From positions 806,001-870,000 of the forward strand of contig NC_014219.1 of assembly GCF_000093085.1 (NCBI RefSeq): a stretch of 64,000 bases of DNA. The letters run 5' to 3'. Positions 63,894-64,000 of this stretch are shown here, piece by piece (the stretch's first letter is position 1; each line of letters starts with the position of its first letter). The stretch comes from [Bacillus] selenitireducens MLS10. GTDB taxonomy: Bacteria > Bacillota > Bacilli > Bacillales > Salisediminibacteriaceae. The notes below the pieces were generated by a model that ran no database searches, was not told where the DNA came from, and saw only the letters and a program-made list of their open reading frames with translations. A program made the position numbers and the translations under genes.

Positions 63894-64000
63894 ATGAATC
63901 AAGCAATGGCATTACGAGAAGAACGAGCGAAGACGTGGGAGAAGGCAAAGGCGTATCTCGATGAAAACAAGACGAAGGAAGGTCGGTTGTCCGCCGAACA
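63894..64000 (+). CDS. Major capsid protein, N-terminal part (3' end outside window)
   Basis: ATG 63894 after GGAGGG gives 35 residues before the window ends. They are helical and charged (LREERAKTWEKAKAYLDENK), like the scaffold (delta) domain of HK97-type capsid proteins, and the gene follows the protease, as in that family. Based on position and composition only. Confidence 0.75.
   Translation, partial: MNQAMALREERAKTWEKAKAYLDENKTKEGRLSAE

Overview
The window is a Bacillaceae (Firmicutes) chromosome segment. The order pcrB-pcrA-ligA-camS-gatCAB-dgkB-rlmCD, the Bacillus-style Shine-Dalgarno sequences, the gatCAB operon and the CamS lipoprotein all point to this. Proteins are rather acidic and there is an arsDA-arsB cluster, so a haloalkaliphilic arsenic-exposed bacillus (Salisediminibacterium or 'Bacillus selenitireducens' type) is a reasonable guess, but genus is inference only.

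Region 1 (1-9.6 kb): end of a DUF3427 helicase and a convergent MutT-like Nudix gene; a DUF1648 gene broken by one in-frame stop; then a cyclic-di-GMP signalling block. A c-di-GMP-I riboswitch with a terminator precedes a chemotaxis receptor, followed by a PAS-GGDEF-EAL protein (degenerate GGDEF, intact EAL) and a PAS-GGDEF-HD-GYP protein. Region 2 (9.7-32.5 kb): core genes pcrB, pcrA, ligA, camS, gatC, gatA, gatB, dgkB, two small membrane proteins, a NupC-type nucleoside transporter interrupted by one amber codon, deoC, threonine aldolase, arsD-arsA-arsB, a renalase-like flavoprotein, and rlmCD with a one-base insertion in an A run near its start.

Region 3 (32.5-41.3 kb): an AT-rich island directly after rlmCD. 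It holds a small unknown gene flanked by two diverged copies of a terminator-bearing repeat, a three-gene operon like B. subtilis yeeA-yeeB-yeeC (adenine methyltransferase, helicase, GIY-YIG/T5orf172 nuclease), a second GIY-YIG protein with DUF4357, and an HTH protein. It reads as a defence island in a hotspot that B. subtilis, as I recall it, also uses.

Region 4 (41.5-64 kb, cut by the window end): a cos-type HK97-like siphoprophage. Its replication module is sigma-like regulator, DUF2800 nuclease, DUF2815, family A DNA polymerase, BRO-type antirepressor, VapE primase-helicase, an origin-like pair of about 145-bp repeats, VRR-NUC and SNF2 helicase. A DUF1492 late regulator follows with a duplicated late promoter. 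HNH and a candidate cos region come next, then inserted cargo: a ParB-like methyltransferase, and an AT-rich pair made of a membrane/GAF-like protein and a Panacea (SocA-like) protein. The packaging and head genes are TerS, TerL, portal, protease and capsid. TerL carries a 332-residue intein that starts with Gln and has the W-C-T signature of class 3 inteins.

The most notable points are the Panacea-linked membrane pair, the class 3 TerL intein, the yeeABC-like operon at the rlmCD hotspot, the repeat-based late promoters and putative replication origin, and three otherwise intact host genes each broken by a single change.
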